DNA from: Candidatus Zophobacter franzmannii
GTDB lineage: Bacteria; Cloacimonadota; Cloacimonadia; Cloacimonadales; JAFGVF01
Direction: 5' to 3'
DNA: 5,028 nt
NCBI GenBank assembly: GCA_030765245.1
Contig: JAVCCX010000047.1
Span: 1-5,028, forward strand
Below the pieces are notes generated by a model. The model made no database searches. It was not told the origin of the DNA and saw only the letters and a program-made list of their open reading frames with translations. Position numbers and translations under genes: made by a program. Positions 4,864 to 5,028 of the stretch are shown piece after piece (the first letter of the stretch is position 1; each line of letters opens with the position of its first letter).

Positions 4864-5028
4864 ATGGCACCGATATTACAGTACCATATTTCTATTGGGG
4901 CAATCCGTATGATATGTTAGACTCATTGAAATCACTTCAAACCCATTCATTTAAAATACTAATCCCGGGGCATGGGGAACCTCTAAAGAGTGACAGACTA
5001 ATTCAAAATATCACCTACTTGGAAACGC
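4845..5028 (+). pseudogene. C-terminal part of the same MBL-fold hydrolase, displaced to the -1 frame and cut by window edge
   Basis: Starting at the in-frame ATG 4845 this frame reads MGDTVLNGTDITVPYFYWGN, then PYDMLDSLKSL, then FKILIPGHGEPLKSDRLIQN, and stays open to the right edge (61 codons). MGDT supplies the metal-bridging Asp and PGHGEP the last zinc-binding His, the two MBL motifs absent from the preceding frame. The frame is open back to 4833, where it reads GIAIMGDT, a good MBL beta strand. One extra base near 4830-4833 (for example AAAGG for AAGG) would restore a continuous protein. It is therefore the tail of the same gene, either truly frameshifted or affected by a sequence error. 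Independent translation from ATG 4845 is unlikely because no ribosome site is seen. Confidence 0.72.

Overview
The window is AT-rich bacterial DNA. It most likely comes from the FCB group, with Candidatus Cloacimonadota my best guess. The main evidence is the C-terminal NYPNPFNP-type secretion (FlgD-like/Por, type IX) domain on a large secreted peptidase, plus immune-inhibitor-like beta-sandwich domains and REP-type repeats beside a RAYT transposase. The phylum is an inference; no marker gene is present.

Layout, left to right. (1) Positions 1-216 hold the first 22 codons of a REP-associated tyrosine transposase (RAYT) on the minus strand, running off the left edge. Just upstream of it is a cluster of short hairpins, one with the textbook GTAG-plus-palindrome REP layout. 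(2) 217-1275, minus strand: a secreted protein whose C-terminal ~220 residues match the C-terminal part of the YfbK-type von Willebrand factor A proteins. Its N-terminal part is a signal peptide and an apparently incomplete beta-sandwich domain, and the vWA fold itself with its metal site is missing. (3) 1276-1992: a ~717-base divergent intergenic region with no convincing gene. It holds a good minus-strand promoter with a small tandem repeat in its spacer, several inverted repeats and a weaker plus-strand promoter candidate. (4) 1993-4290, plus strand: a 765-residue secreted M14 zinc carboxypeptidase with all catalytic residues, two regulatory-like beta domains, a beta-sandwich and a sorting domain, followed by a clear intrinsic terminator at 4310-4336. 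(5) 4366/4375-5028, plus strand: a metallo-beta-lactamase-fold hydrolase split by a single-base frameshift near 4830-4845 and running off the right edge.

The genes do not form one operon. The two large secreted-protein genes are divergent, the peptidase has its own terminator, and the hydrolase is a separate unit. The common theme is extracellular protein function in a genome with mosaic domain shuffling. I see no defence system, CRISPR array, rRNA or tRNA. The most noteworthy items are the headless YfbK chimera and the RAYT/REP cluster.
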